A stretch of DNA of 64,000 nucleotides, taken from positions 159,875,869 to 159,939,868 of the forward strand of contig NC_084463.1 of NCBI RefSeq assembly GCF_027409185.1, in the 5' to 3' direction. A program made the translations under genes and the position numbers. Origin of the DNA: Cynocephalus volans (lineage: Eukaryota > Chordata > Mammalia > Dermoptera > Cynocephalidae). Of this stretch, positions 31,690-42,200 are shown piece after piece; position 1 is the stretch's first letter; each line of letters starts with the position of its first letter. The notes under the pieces were generated by a model. That model was not told the DNA's origin and did no database searches. It saw nothing but the letters and a program-made list of their open reading frames with translations.

Positions 31690-33390
31690 GTTGACTCAGT
31701 CCGTATTTATTGCAGGCTTACTATGTGCCAAGCCTTGCTCCTGGCAATGGGTATACAGCAGTGAACAAATAGCCATAGTGCCCACCTTCAAGAAGCGTAT
31801 ATTCTAGTGGTGGGAGGCTAGACAAAAACAGAATAAATGAGGAAAATATGAACTGTGATAGGCAGTGGTAAGCAATGGAGAAAAAGGCAGAAAAGGAAAT
31901 TAGGGATTCCCAAGGGTGGGGGCAGTCAGAGTTTAAATAGGGTAGTCGGGGCAGTCCTCACCGAGAACAAGACGTTTTAACGAAAACTTGAAGGAAGTGA
32001 GCCATGGGAATCTCTGGGAGAAGAGAGTTCCTGGCAGGAAGAACAGCAAGTGCAAAGGCCCTGAGGCAGAGACGTACCTGGTACACTCAAGGGACAGCAA
32101 GGAGGCCAATGGGACTGGAGTGGAGAGATTATGGATAGGAGGAAATGAGCTTAGAGAAGAAATAGAGGGAGACTACTGTAAAGACTTTGGCTTTTACTCT
32201 GAGTGAGCCAGGTTTTGAGCACAGCAGTAACATGGTCTGACTGAAGTAAAACAGAATCCCTTTATCTATTTGCAGAACAAAGTGTAAAAAATTAAAGGCG
32301 AACTCAGGGGGGCCAAGTAAGAGGCCACTGCAATGATCTAGGGGACACATGATGATGGCTTAGGCCAAGGTGACAGCAATGGAGGAGGTGAGAGGTGAGC
32401 ATGTGCTGGCAGGTTTTGAAGGTAGAGCCAATGGGACTTCCTGGCATGGTAAGTGGCGTGAAAGGAAGAGAGGAGACAGAGATGACTGCAGGGTATTGTC
32501 TTGAGCAACTGAAAGGATAAAGTCTCCAAAAACTGAGATGGGGAAAGCTGCAGGAGAAGCACATTCTGAAGGAGCTCAGCTTTGGCCGTGCTCAGTGTGA
32601 GATGTTTATTTATTAGGCACCTAAGATCAGGCAGTGGGATTCAAAGTCCAGCATTCCAAGAAGAGGTCTGGGCTGAAGCTCTGAATGGAGCAGATAACAG
32701 AGAAAGTAGAAGAGATGATGAAGGACTGAGCCTTGTGGCCCCCAAAATTAAAAGTGTGGGAAGAAGAGGAAGAACCAGCCAAGGAGATTAAGGAAAACTA
32801 GGTATCTTGGAGGTGCAGGGAAGAAAGTGTCTTCAGGAAGAAAAGGATAGGAGTCTGTGAAGGCTCAAGTAAGATGAGGACTGAAAGTGCCGCAGAATCC
32901 AGCAGCTTGGAGAACAGTGGAACGAGGGGGCAAAAACTCGGTTGGGATGAATCCAAGAAAATAATGGGGAGAGAGAAATTAGAGATGAATGTCTATAATA
33001 CTTTCATAGAATCTTGCTATAAGAGAAGCAGAAAAAGCTGAAGAGGGAAGGGTTCAAAGAGAGGGGGACTTTTTTGGAGGATTGGTGAAAAACTAGCATA
33101 TTTGTACATTGGTGGGAATTATCCAGTAAAGGGAGAAAGACAAATGCCAAAGAGAGGGGAGAGGTGAGCAGGCAAAGGGGGTAGGTCCAGGTACACAGTG
33201 AAGGGTTGGCATGGATGAGAGACACGGATGAGAGAGAGCACAGACAGGGCAGAGAGAAGGCAGAGTGTGGAGGCACCCAGGCAGGGCGGCTGGTGAGAGA
33301 ATCAGACTGTGGGCTTTGCATGGCCTCTATTTCCTTAGTGACATAAGAAGGAACGCCAACTATTAAGAGAGAGGATGGAAGAGGAGGTGG
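31690..33390 (-). mobile_element. Long L2 LINE, antisense
   Basis: The sequence follows reversed L2 order: tttattgcaggcttactatg, gggtatacagcagtgaacaa, agcaagtgcaaaggccctga, ctttggcttttactctgagt, acatggtctgactgaagt, aaagtaagatgagg-like segments, then gaattatccagtaaagggag. At about 1.7 kb it is an unusually long relic, but it has no intact frame. Confidence 0.7.
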
Positions 33391-33399
33391 CAGTTTTAA

Positions 33400-33905
33400 A
33401 GAGAGGAGATGGTATAAAACAGCTTCTAGTTTGTGTGTTCGAATATAAGGATGACAGAAATAAAATGTATAACTACGGAACCAAGACAGCAGACAATAAA
33501 ACAGGAAAGCTCAATGAACTCAGTAGAAAATAGAAACAAAGAAATAAAGATTTAAAGGGAAAATATGGTAAAGACAAAAATGTAAGTCCAAACATGTCAG
33601 TCATCAAAATAAATGTGACCGGTTAAAACCACTAATTAAAAGTCGGAGGCTTTTCATTTGGATTCTACAAAAGGAGATGTTGAGCTTATTTGGCAGCCCA
33701 GGCTGATGAGGCTGAACGTAACAGTTACTAAAACAAAGTCTGGACATATTTACACCAAAGTGTGAACAACGGTGATCGCCGGTTGGGTGAGTTTAGAAAT
33801 GACTTTTATTTTTATTACACCTTTCAGTATTTTCTGAATTTGGGGGAAGGTGTGTAAATTAATTTTATAATCGGGGGGAAAAATGGAAATTGTTTTAAAA
33901 ACTAC
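33400..33905 (+). mobile_element. L1M/HAL1-like fragment
   Basis: aaaataaatgtgaccggtta and aaccactaattaaaagtcgg recall the L1 ORF1-ORF2 junction phrase. The later tttttattacacctttcagt tail recalls old L1/HAL1 3' ends. Decayed. Confidence 0.5.
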
Positions 33906-34440
33906 CCATGCACTTCAGAAAGTCTTCATGGAACCTCCATTTGCTGTCCAAATCAGTACTGAGATCCAAAGAGGCTTTAAAGAAGGGTCTCTGTCCTCTG
34001 GGAACTGACTGGAAATAAGACCAGCTGGACTGTAATAGAAAAGTGCAGGACAGTATAAAGATGGAGCTTCACTGATGACTCCGAGCCCCAGGTATAAGCA
34101 GGAATAAGCAAGGAGAGCCCCCTGGAGGAGGAGGCACTTGCAGTCCATGCAGGATGTGGCCCAAAGGAGAGTCTGGAGATGGCACTTCAGGCTGGGGGTA
34201 CAGTATGAGCGATGGCTGGAACCAAGCAAGCCAGCACAGGGCACAGGTAGGCAGCAGTGGATGGGTCAGGGCATAGAGTCCAAGGAGGCGAAGAGGTTGC
34301 ACTTGGTGCATTATGTGCAGGGGCAGAGGGAAGAGTGGGTAAGGCAGAAAGAAGCAGATGGGAGAAAAGTTAGTCCCCGGATGGGCAGTCTTGTGTCTGA
34401 AGCACATGAGAACAAATGGCTGGGTTGCCATAACTGCTGA

Positions 34441-34574
34441 ATTGCACATGTGTGCATGCATTCATGTACATACACGCCCACATGAGCACACATATGGATA
34501 CACGCATGTATGTGCATGCACTAGTGGATACATGTATGCATGCGTGCGCACAAGCACACGCACATGCACACACA
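34441..34574. repeat. Imperfect CA/TG repeat
   Basis: Units such as gtgtgcatgcattcatgtac and gcacacatatggatacacgc over about 130 bp of alternating purine-pyrimidine sequence. Confidence 0.85.
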
Positions 34575-35480
34575 CTTTTTTGCTGCTTCATGTCCTCTGG
34601 CCCCTTAGTCTGGAGAATTAATCGTTGCAACTAAGGGGGGTTCTCTTGGCCCTGGTCCAACCTTTCCTGACACCCCAGCACACATGCTGCCTGCCCCCCT
34701 CCCCTGGGAAGGTATGGCCAGCTGTTGCTGACTGGATGTCCCCTGGCTTTTAAGCAGGATCTGACATGAGGGCTTGCAGTGTGGGGATGAGTTGAAGGGG
34801 CAGGAGCAGTGGCAGGAGGACCAGGGAGGGGACAGCTGTGGAGTGGGAGCAATGGGGAGGGAAAAATCCTTAGGAGGCAAAATCATCAGAGCTTGATGGG
34901 GTTGAGAGAGAGGATCAGGAGATGTGAGCCAAGACACAGGGGTTCTGGTCAGGGGACCTGCGGTGGTTGGCCATAGCCAAGGCGAGGGTCCTGGGAGGAG
35001 TGGATGTGGGGAGGGGGCAGAGATCTCGGGTGGCTTTAGACGTACTGAGCTTGAGGAATCTGCTGGGTGTCTGGTGAAGGTGGAAAGCCCTAATGAGGGC
35101 TCAAGAGAGGGTAACAGCAAAAGGGTACGGGATGTCAACGATAGCAGGTGACTGAAGTCAGGGCCCTGGGTGGGGGGGCCAGGCCACACAGCCTGGGAGG
35201 CGTTGGGGGTAGGATGGCTGCAGTGACTCAGGTCACACGCTCAGAGGTCCTCACAGCTGACTGCATGTCCTCGAGCACAGGATGTCACTCAAGGCTCACA
35301 CCAGCCCCCAAATTAGGAGGATCCCTGGCCTGCCTTCTCCTGGGTCAGCTCATGGCCTGGTCACAGCCACTTTGAGACCCAGAGCCCAGGTCTCCACCCA
35401 GGCCTGTCACAGACCAGGATAGCCCTCCAAGGCCACAGCAAAAGCTGCGGGCCTTTGCAGCCGTGCCTGCCTCAGAGCCG

Positions 35481-35515
35481 GGTTAAACTTTGACTGAGGA
35501 AATGATTACTAAACC
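35481..35515 (+). promoter_or_regulatory. SLC22A12: Candidate HNF4/HNF1-type sites upstream of SLC22A12
   Basis: The reverse complement of 35481-35496 is cagtcaaagtttaacc, close to an HNF4 direct-repeat-1 site. Bases 35499-35514 (gaaatgattactaaac) are a partial match (7 of 10 core bases) to the HNF1 palindrome. HNF1A and HNF4A drive proximal-tubule transporter genes, and HNF1 sites are known in the human and mouse URAT1 promoters. The position is about 350 bp before the ATG. No TATA box was seen. Confidence 0.4.
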
Positions 35516-35711
35516 CTATTCCACCAGTGTCACCTAGTCACACTTAAATTCCGGACTGGGTGACCAGCCTCCATGCTCCTCACTTTACTGGAAGTCCAGG
35601 GCAACTGTATCTCTGGGGAGACAGTGGTGGCTTCAGGTCCCAGTTAGAGCCACCCTGACTGGCGGGTGCCCAGAGAGCTCTGGCCTGGAATTAGCAGTCA
35701 GTGGCCCTGAC

Positions 35712-35807
35712 ATGCTCGCAGCTGCCCGGCTGGGGAAGCTGGTGTGGGTCCTGCCACGGGAAATCAGGCCACTTGCGTTGGCCCCTCTGACCTGGGCCCC
35801 TCTGTAA
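35712..35807 (+). other. Possible upstream ORF before SLC22A12
   Basis: ATG at 35712 opens a 31-codon frame closed by TAA at 35805-35807, 36 nt before the main ATG. It matters only if the transcription start lies upstream of 35712, which the sequence does not show. Confidence 0.4.
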
Positions 35808-35843
35808 AGTGGACATATCCTCTGGGTGCCCTGGGCAGCCTCC

Positions 35844-36245
35844 ATGGCATTTTCTGAACTCCTGGACCAAGTGGGCAGCCTGGGCAGGTTCCAGATTCTT
35901 CAGACTGTGGCTTTGGTGGTCCCCATCATGTGGGTCACCACTCAGAGCATGCTGGAGAACTTCTCGGCCGCTGTGCCCGACCACCGCTGCTGGGTGCCCC
36001 TCCTGGACAACAATACAGCCCAGGCCAGTGTCCCCGAAGCCCTGGGTCCTGAGGCCCTCCTGGCCATTTCCATCCCGCCAGGCCCCAACCAGGGGCCCCA
36101 TCAGTGTCGCCGCTTCCGCCAACCTCAGTGGCAGCTCCTGGACCCCAATGTCACGGCCACCAACTGGAGCGAGGCTGCCACGGAGCCGTGCCTGGACGGC
36201 TGGGTCTATGACCGCAGCACCTTCACCTCCACTGTTGTGGCCAAG
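35844..36245 (+). CDS. SLC22A12: SLC22A12 exon 1 (TM1 and extracellular loop)
   Basis: 402 nt, codons 1-134, donor GCCAAG|GTAAGG. It encodes TM1 ([12 protein letters not shown]), then the glycosylated loop with [12 protein letters not shown] and [12 protein letters not shown]. The inhibitor-site positions 32 and 35 read Thr and Ser. The Kozak context is modest (T at -3, G at +4). Confidence 0.96.
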
Positions 36246-39200
36246 GTAAGGGCCTCCCCCACACCCACCCCAAGTCCTGGCCCCTTGGAGGTCAAAGTCA
36301 CAGATGACAGCTGGCTGGACTCAAAATGGTCCAGTCCTTAGAGGGACCCACCTCTCCAGGCCTCCCTCATTCTCAGGTCGGCTCTCAGCCCCTGGGTGGC
36401 AGGAATCAGTCTATGGACAAAGACTGGCCCCCACCCCCACCCCAGGCTACTGGAGTACGGGCGGCACCTGAGAGTGGGCACATCCGAGCATTTGCACCTG
36501 GACACCTCGCTGGCCTCACCCTGTCCCAGCTCTGCTCACACTTAGCTGTGACTCTGGCAACACAGTCACAGGGGGACTCAGTGACCATTCACTGCATTCC
36601 CTAGGCCAAAGCACATGGAATATGGGACAACCCCAGGTAGCATCCCAGAAGGCGGCATTGGGCAAATCTGGGCAAGTGGGGAAGGGCAAGTGATCCCAGC
36701 AAGAGGGAAGTGGCCTTGCGGAGGGCAGGAGGGGTCTCAGACCATGGCTGTTGCAGAGTGGGAGAGGCAGGGGAAGGGGGCAGACGAGACGAGAAAGTCC
36801 TCAATCCTTGGGCACTAGGGGGTCATGGAGAGGCTTAGGCAAACCTGACAGGAGATCCCTCATGAGGCCAAGCTACGCCTGTGAGTACCCTTGCTGCTCT
36901 ATGTCCCTAGAGGTCACCAGGCCAGCCACCTACACCCAGCTCCCTGGAGGCTTCCCATCCAGCTCCTCTGCCCCCACCTGCCTGGGCTCCCAGCCTCTTG
37001 AGAACAGCTTCCCTTCCTCTCCCACCAGTGGGACCTGGTGTGTGACTCCCAGGCCCTGAGGCCCATGTCTCAGTCTATCTACCTGGCTGGGGTCTTGGTG
37101 GGAGCTGCTGTGTGTGGCTACACCTCAGACAGGTGAGTACCCCCAGGCCTGGCAGGCCTCCTTTCCCATCGCCATCCCTGCATTCCTATGCCCCTGCCCT
37201 GACTGGCCCCAAACTGGCCTCTCACAATTGGGTCCAGAGTTTCCTGCTTGCCGTCAGAGTGCTGGGTGTGGGTCTCACATCTGCCACCCTGCAGCTGTGC
37301 TGCCCGAGTAAGTCTCACACCCTCTCTGAGCCTTGGGGTTGTAGAGGGTCGTTGCTTCCCATCAGATATTCACAGCTAACCCTTCTCGGCCACGCACCTG
37401 CCCTCAGCAGCTGCTTGAGTGCTCCTGCTGACAGGGAACTCAGTCCCCACTGAGAGTGCCTTCCGCTCAGACCAGGGACTGTCCTTATGCTCACGAGTGA
37501 GTGTCGCTTTAGCATCAGCCTCAGCTCAGGGGGCAAGCTCTTGATGGTCCAGACTGCTGTGGCCGGCGCCACCGCGCACCACGGGCTCCTGCACCCTCGT
37601 GCTTGTGTGTGTGCTGCAGGTTCGGGCGCAGACTGGTGCTGACCTGGAGCTACCTTCAGTTGGCCGTGGCAGGCACGGTGGCTGCCTTTGCCCCCGCCTT
37701 CCCTGTGTACTGTCTGTTCCGTTTCCTGATGGCCTTTGCCGTGGCGGGTGTCATGATGAACACAGGCACTCTCTGTAGGTCCCTGACCTGGTGCCATGCA
37801 GGGGAGGCTCTGCACAGGCTCCAGGCATGACCCACGCGGTCTCCTTGCAGTGATGGAGTGGACATCAGCACAGGCCCAACCCTTGGTGATGACCTTGAAT
37901 TCTCTGGGCTTCAGTTTCGGCCAGGTCCTGACGGGTGCAGTGGCCTACGGAGTGCGCGACTGGGCGCTGCTGCAGCTGGTGGTCTCCGCCCCCTTCTTCC
38001 TCTGCTTTGTGTACTCCTGGTGGGTGCCACACTCCATCCCTTCCTTAAAGGGACCCTGCCCATTCTCCACCTGGGGGACAGGAGACTCTCCTTTCCCTGG
38101 AGACAGAAGGGTGCTGGAGGCCAGGGCCACATGGGCTGGAGGAAAGACAGAGGAGCCTGGCTCAGCGGGCCAGTCACAGCATGAGATGCTCACCCACTCT
38201 AATTAGGACTCAAGCACCTGGGACACCTGCCCTGCCCCTCCCAGGTGCCTCTTTCTCCGACTCATCCTTCTTCCCTCCTTCCTCCCATCACCTCATGGCC
38301 CTTTCCCTCTCCAGTCCCTACCTGCCTCGGCATCTGGGCCTCCAGACCTGTTTTCTGAGCCCCTCCTTTGTGCCAAGCATGGCAGCACTATGCCAGGCTG
38401 AGGGGTGGTATACAACGATACAACATGCACATACACACATGCACACACACGCACGCGGCACACACATGCATACACAGCTCACACATGCACACATATACAC
38501 ATGGCACATACATGCACACATATACACGTGGCATACATACATGCATACACATAGCACACACATGCACACAACACATGTGCACACACACATACGGCACAGC
38601 TGCAGTCTGCCTCACATCCTGACATTACTGAAGCATGTGTCTGTCTGCTAGAGAACAAGGACCATAACACACTCATCAGAGGGGACTCTACAGTCCCCAC
38701 ACAGGGATGGCATATATGGGAGGTTATGAAGTGTCTGCCTTTTCCTGAAATAAATCAGGTGTGGTTCTTGCCAAGCATCTCGTACATAGTAGGTGCACAA
38801 TAAATATTTGTTGGATGGATGGATGGATGAACGGATGGATGGAGGCCCCTTGAGGGTAGGACTGAGCCTGGCTCATTCACATGCAGGCCCTACATTAGTA
38901 GTTGCTCAGCCATCATGGCCACTGCGTGAAAGCACAGCAGGGGCCCAGTAGGGGGCAGGCACCTGCACCTGCACCACGAGGAAGGCTGACTCCACAAATA
39001 TCTCCTGCTCAACAGCTTGGAGTTGAGCAACAATTGGTTTGCAGTCTCTCCTCAAAGCAGGAGACAATTACATCTCACACAGTGGCTCTGCGAGGAGGCA
39101 ATCGTGCCTGACAGTGGCCTTCTGGGACAGCAGATTGATCCCCATCACCAAGAAGATGGAGGGTGGAGAGTGCAGGGCAAAGGTCAGCAGTGTGGATTCT

Positions 39201-42200
39201 GGGGAACCCCTCTAATTCTCCCATGCTGATGCTGGGCGCAGGACTGAGCCCCACTTTCCTTGGAAAACATACCCGCACAGGTGCTGTGGGAGTGCCCACA
39301 TTCATTCATTCATTCATTCATTACTTCATTCATCCAACAAGTAACTACTAAGCACCTCCCATGTGCCAGGCACTGGCTGACTCCAGGCATGACAGCGACA
39401 AGCAAGACAGATGGAGTCAGAGGAGAGATTGATATTGAGGGTAATGGGAGACGGGTTAGTATCGGGGCTGGGTCCCACCACAGGGAGTGAAGCGGGCTTG
39501 GACTGCATGAGACAGGGCAGTGGGGACGGTCAGATATGAAGGGCATGAGAGGGGATGGGAATTGGTGGCTGACCAGGGGCAGACAGAGGAGGCTGGTGGT
39601 ATCATAGACCCTGCTCCCAGCCTGAGCCCCTGGGTGGGTGTGAAGCTGTTTGGGCAGGAAGATGCAGCTGTGGGGTAGACAGGAGGGCAGCCTGACATGG
39701 GAGCTGCCAGGACAGTGGGCGATCCTGGCAGTCTTGCAGGACTGGGGTCCTGTAGCCACCGGGGGTCCCTATGGCACCCAGGTCCACTCAGGTCTGGTTC
39801 CTGGGTGAGGCAGATGAAGGGCTATAAGGTCGGGAGGGAGACAGAAGAGGGACAACAGAGTCCCCCACCCTCGGCAGCCAGCCCAGGGACGGTGAGAACA
39901 ACAGATCCCCAGTCCCAACCCCAGGAAGGGAGATGGAGGGAGGCAGAAGGCTGCCTGCTGGGGAAGGAGGGTAGACAAGACAGCACGGCTGCCACACACC
40001 ACAGGGCCCATCACTGCCTGCCACTGTCCTCGGCTACCCAAAGCTGGGGCATGTGGGCACTGGCAAGGCTGCCCCCTTGGGCAGAAGGGACAGAGGGGCA
40101 GTGAGGGCCATAGGCAGGGACCTCCTCCCACGCCCCCTCCACTCCAGGTGGCTGGCAGAGTCGGCACGTTGGCTCCTCATCACAGGCGGGCTGGACCAGG
40201 GCCTGCAGGAGCTGCAGAGAGTGGCTGCCATCAATGGGCGGAGGGCAACAGGGGACACACTGACCACTGAGGTGAGGCAGGGCCAGGCCCTCTTCTGGCC
40301 TGGACCCTCAGACCTTCTCCCTGGCCCCCTGGGATACTGATCAAGGGCTCCTGGGATGAGGGTCTCTGGGAGGAGGGCCTGCAGGGGCTCCCAGTGCCAA
40401 CTGCACCCCCGCCCCCGCAGGTCTTGCTCTCAGCCATGCAGGAGGAGCTGAGCGCGGGCCAGTCTCCCGCCAGCCTGGTCACCCTGCTCCGCACGCCCGG
40501 ACTGCACCTCCGGACCTGTGTCTCCTCGCTGTGTTGGTAGATCCCCTCAACCCCCACCCCCTGCCCAGCCTCCTCCTCTGGCCACACTCAGGCTGCCAGC
40601 CTCCAAGGAACCCAGGATCGGGGCTCTGGCAGGCATGTGGCCAGGCCACTGCTGACTTTGCTGTTGGTCCCCCTGGCTGGAGAGCACCTCCAGGACAAGG
40701 CCGACAGCACAGCCACCTTCCCCTCTGTCAGTCAGACTTCCAGCAGGAAACCTCCTGGCCAGGTGGACTCACTAAGTGGGGTTGATAAGGGGCAGAGACA
40801 ATAGAAGAGACTTGAGGAGGATTCACAGCAAACCTGCTGGGAGAGCTTAAGAGCCACATGGAACACTGAGGCCACCAGAGAACAGCAACGAGAGGAGGGC
40901 ACAGCACAGAGAACAGCACAGGGAGGAGGAAGGCTGTATGATCAGAGCCCAGGACCCAGGCCACCCAGCAGAGACCAAAGCCACCAAGGCCACAGAGGGA
41001 GGGCTTGGTCAGTGGCAGCTGCGGCCATGGAGGGTACAGTCACCCCCAGACAAAGCAACCAAACAGAGAAGACAGGAGAAACACCCTGACTGCTCCCCTG
41101 TCCACCCTCCAGCCTCTCATCAGCGCCTCCCCTTGGCCAAACCCAGTGATAAGCCACACTGGCAAGGGAGCCTGGTAAATGTAGTCTGCTGAGCCCATCC
41201 AGGCCATATCTAGCCAGCAGCAGGAGGGCAGGAACTGGAGCTGAGAACGAACAGCAGAGGAGCAGCCCACTCCCCAGCCTGACTGCACCTGCCCCCTGCC
41301 CCTAGGTTCGCCTTTGGCTTCACCTTCTATGGCCTGGCCCTGGACCTGCAGGCCCTCGGCAGTGACATCTTCCTGCTCCAGGTGCTCATCGGGGTGGTGG
41401 ACATCCCAGCCAAGATAGGCACCCTGCTGCTGCTGCGCTGCCTGGGCCGCCGTCCCCTGCAGGCTGCATCCCTGGTACTGGCGGGGCTCTGCATCCTGGC
41501 CAACACGCTGGTGCCCCATGGTGAGCAGGTGGGGCTGTGGGCCAGGGGCTTCCCTACCTGGGGGTTCTGGACTAGAGGAAGGGCCCAGTCAGGAAGGAGG
41601 CTGCTGGGGCATCTAGGGAGAGACGGTTGTGGCTTTCGCTGGGAACAGGGAGCAGTAGGGAGTGGAGGCGCAGCATCGGGAAAAATTGTGGAGATAAAAT
41701 GAGAGGAACTCAGTGGCAAACTGCAGGGGGAGGGAAGTGAGAGGGTCAGAGGCCTCCCGGGGTCTGGCTCTGGGTGTCTGGGTGGGGAGCAGATTGGGGG
41801 GAGGAGTGGCCATGAGACCACTTAGGACAGGGTGATGTGTGGGGTCTGGGGACACCCAGGTGGAGATGACTCACAGACATTTGGAAAGACAGGCCTGGAA
41901 CTCAGGGAGAAGCCTCCTGGGCTCAAGGGAGCCCCCATCTGACCCTAGGCCTGCACCACCAACCCCACTAACCCCATGTCTATCCACAGAGATGGGCACT
42001 CTGCGTTCAGCCCTGGCCGTGCTGGGGCTGGGGGGTGTGGGGGCTGCCTTCACCTGCATGACTATCTACATTGCCGAGCTCTTCCCCACGGTGCTCAGGT
42101 GAGGCCAGGCCTGGACCCAAGGAGTGGACATACTGGGCTGGGAAGGTGAACGGGGTGGCTTCCCCCAGACTTGGATGTTTGTGCCACGCATCTCCCTTCC

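Larger units (their letters stand above)
17286..35700. other. Intergenic region between SLC22A11 and SLC22A12
   Basis: I found no gene here. No chain of exons with matching splice sites and recognisable protein similarity appears on either strand. The region is dominated by the old L1, SINEs, MIR, L2, simple repeats and stretches of unique sequence (for example 22.0-23.9, 24.0-25.1 and 26.1-27.7 kb). Distal regulatory elements for the two transporter genes may lie here, but I cannot point to one. Confidence 0.7.
38020..40147 (+). other. SLC22A12: SLC22A12 intron 4
   Basis: This 2.1 kb intron is the largest of the gene. It holds the CA repeat (38415-38600), a GGAT repeat, L2-like tails around 38.72-38.85 and 39.30-39.41 kb, and unique sequence. 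No extra exon was recognised. The remaining SLC22A12 introns are under 800 nt and show nothing notable. Confidence 0.85.
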
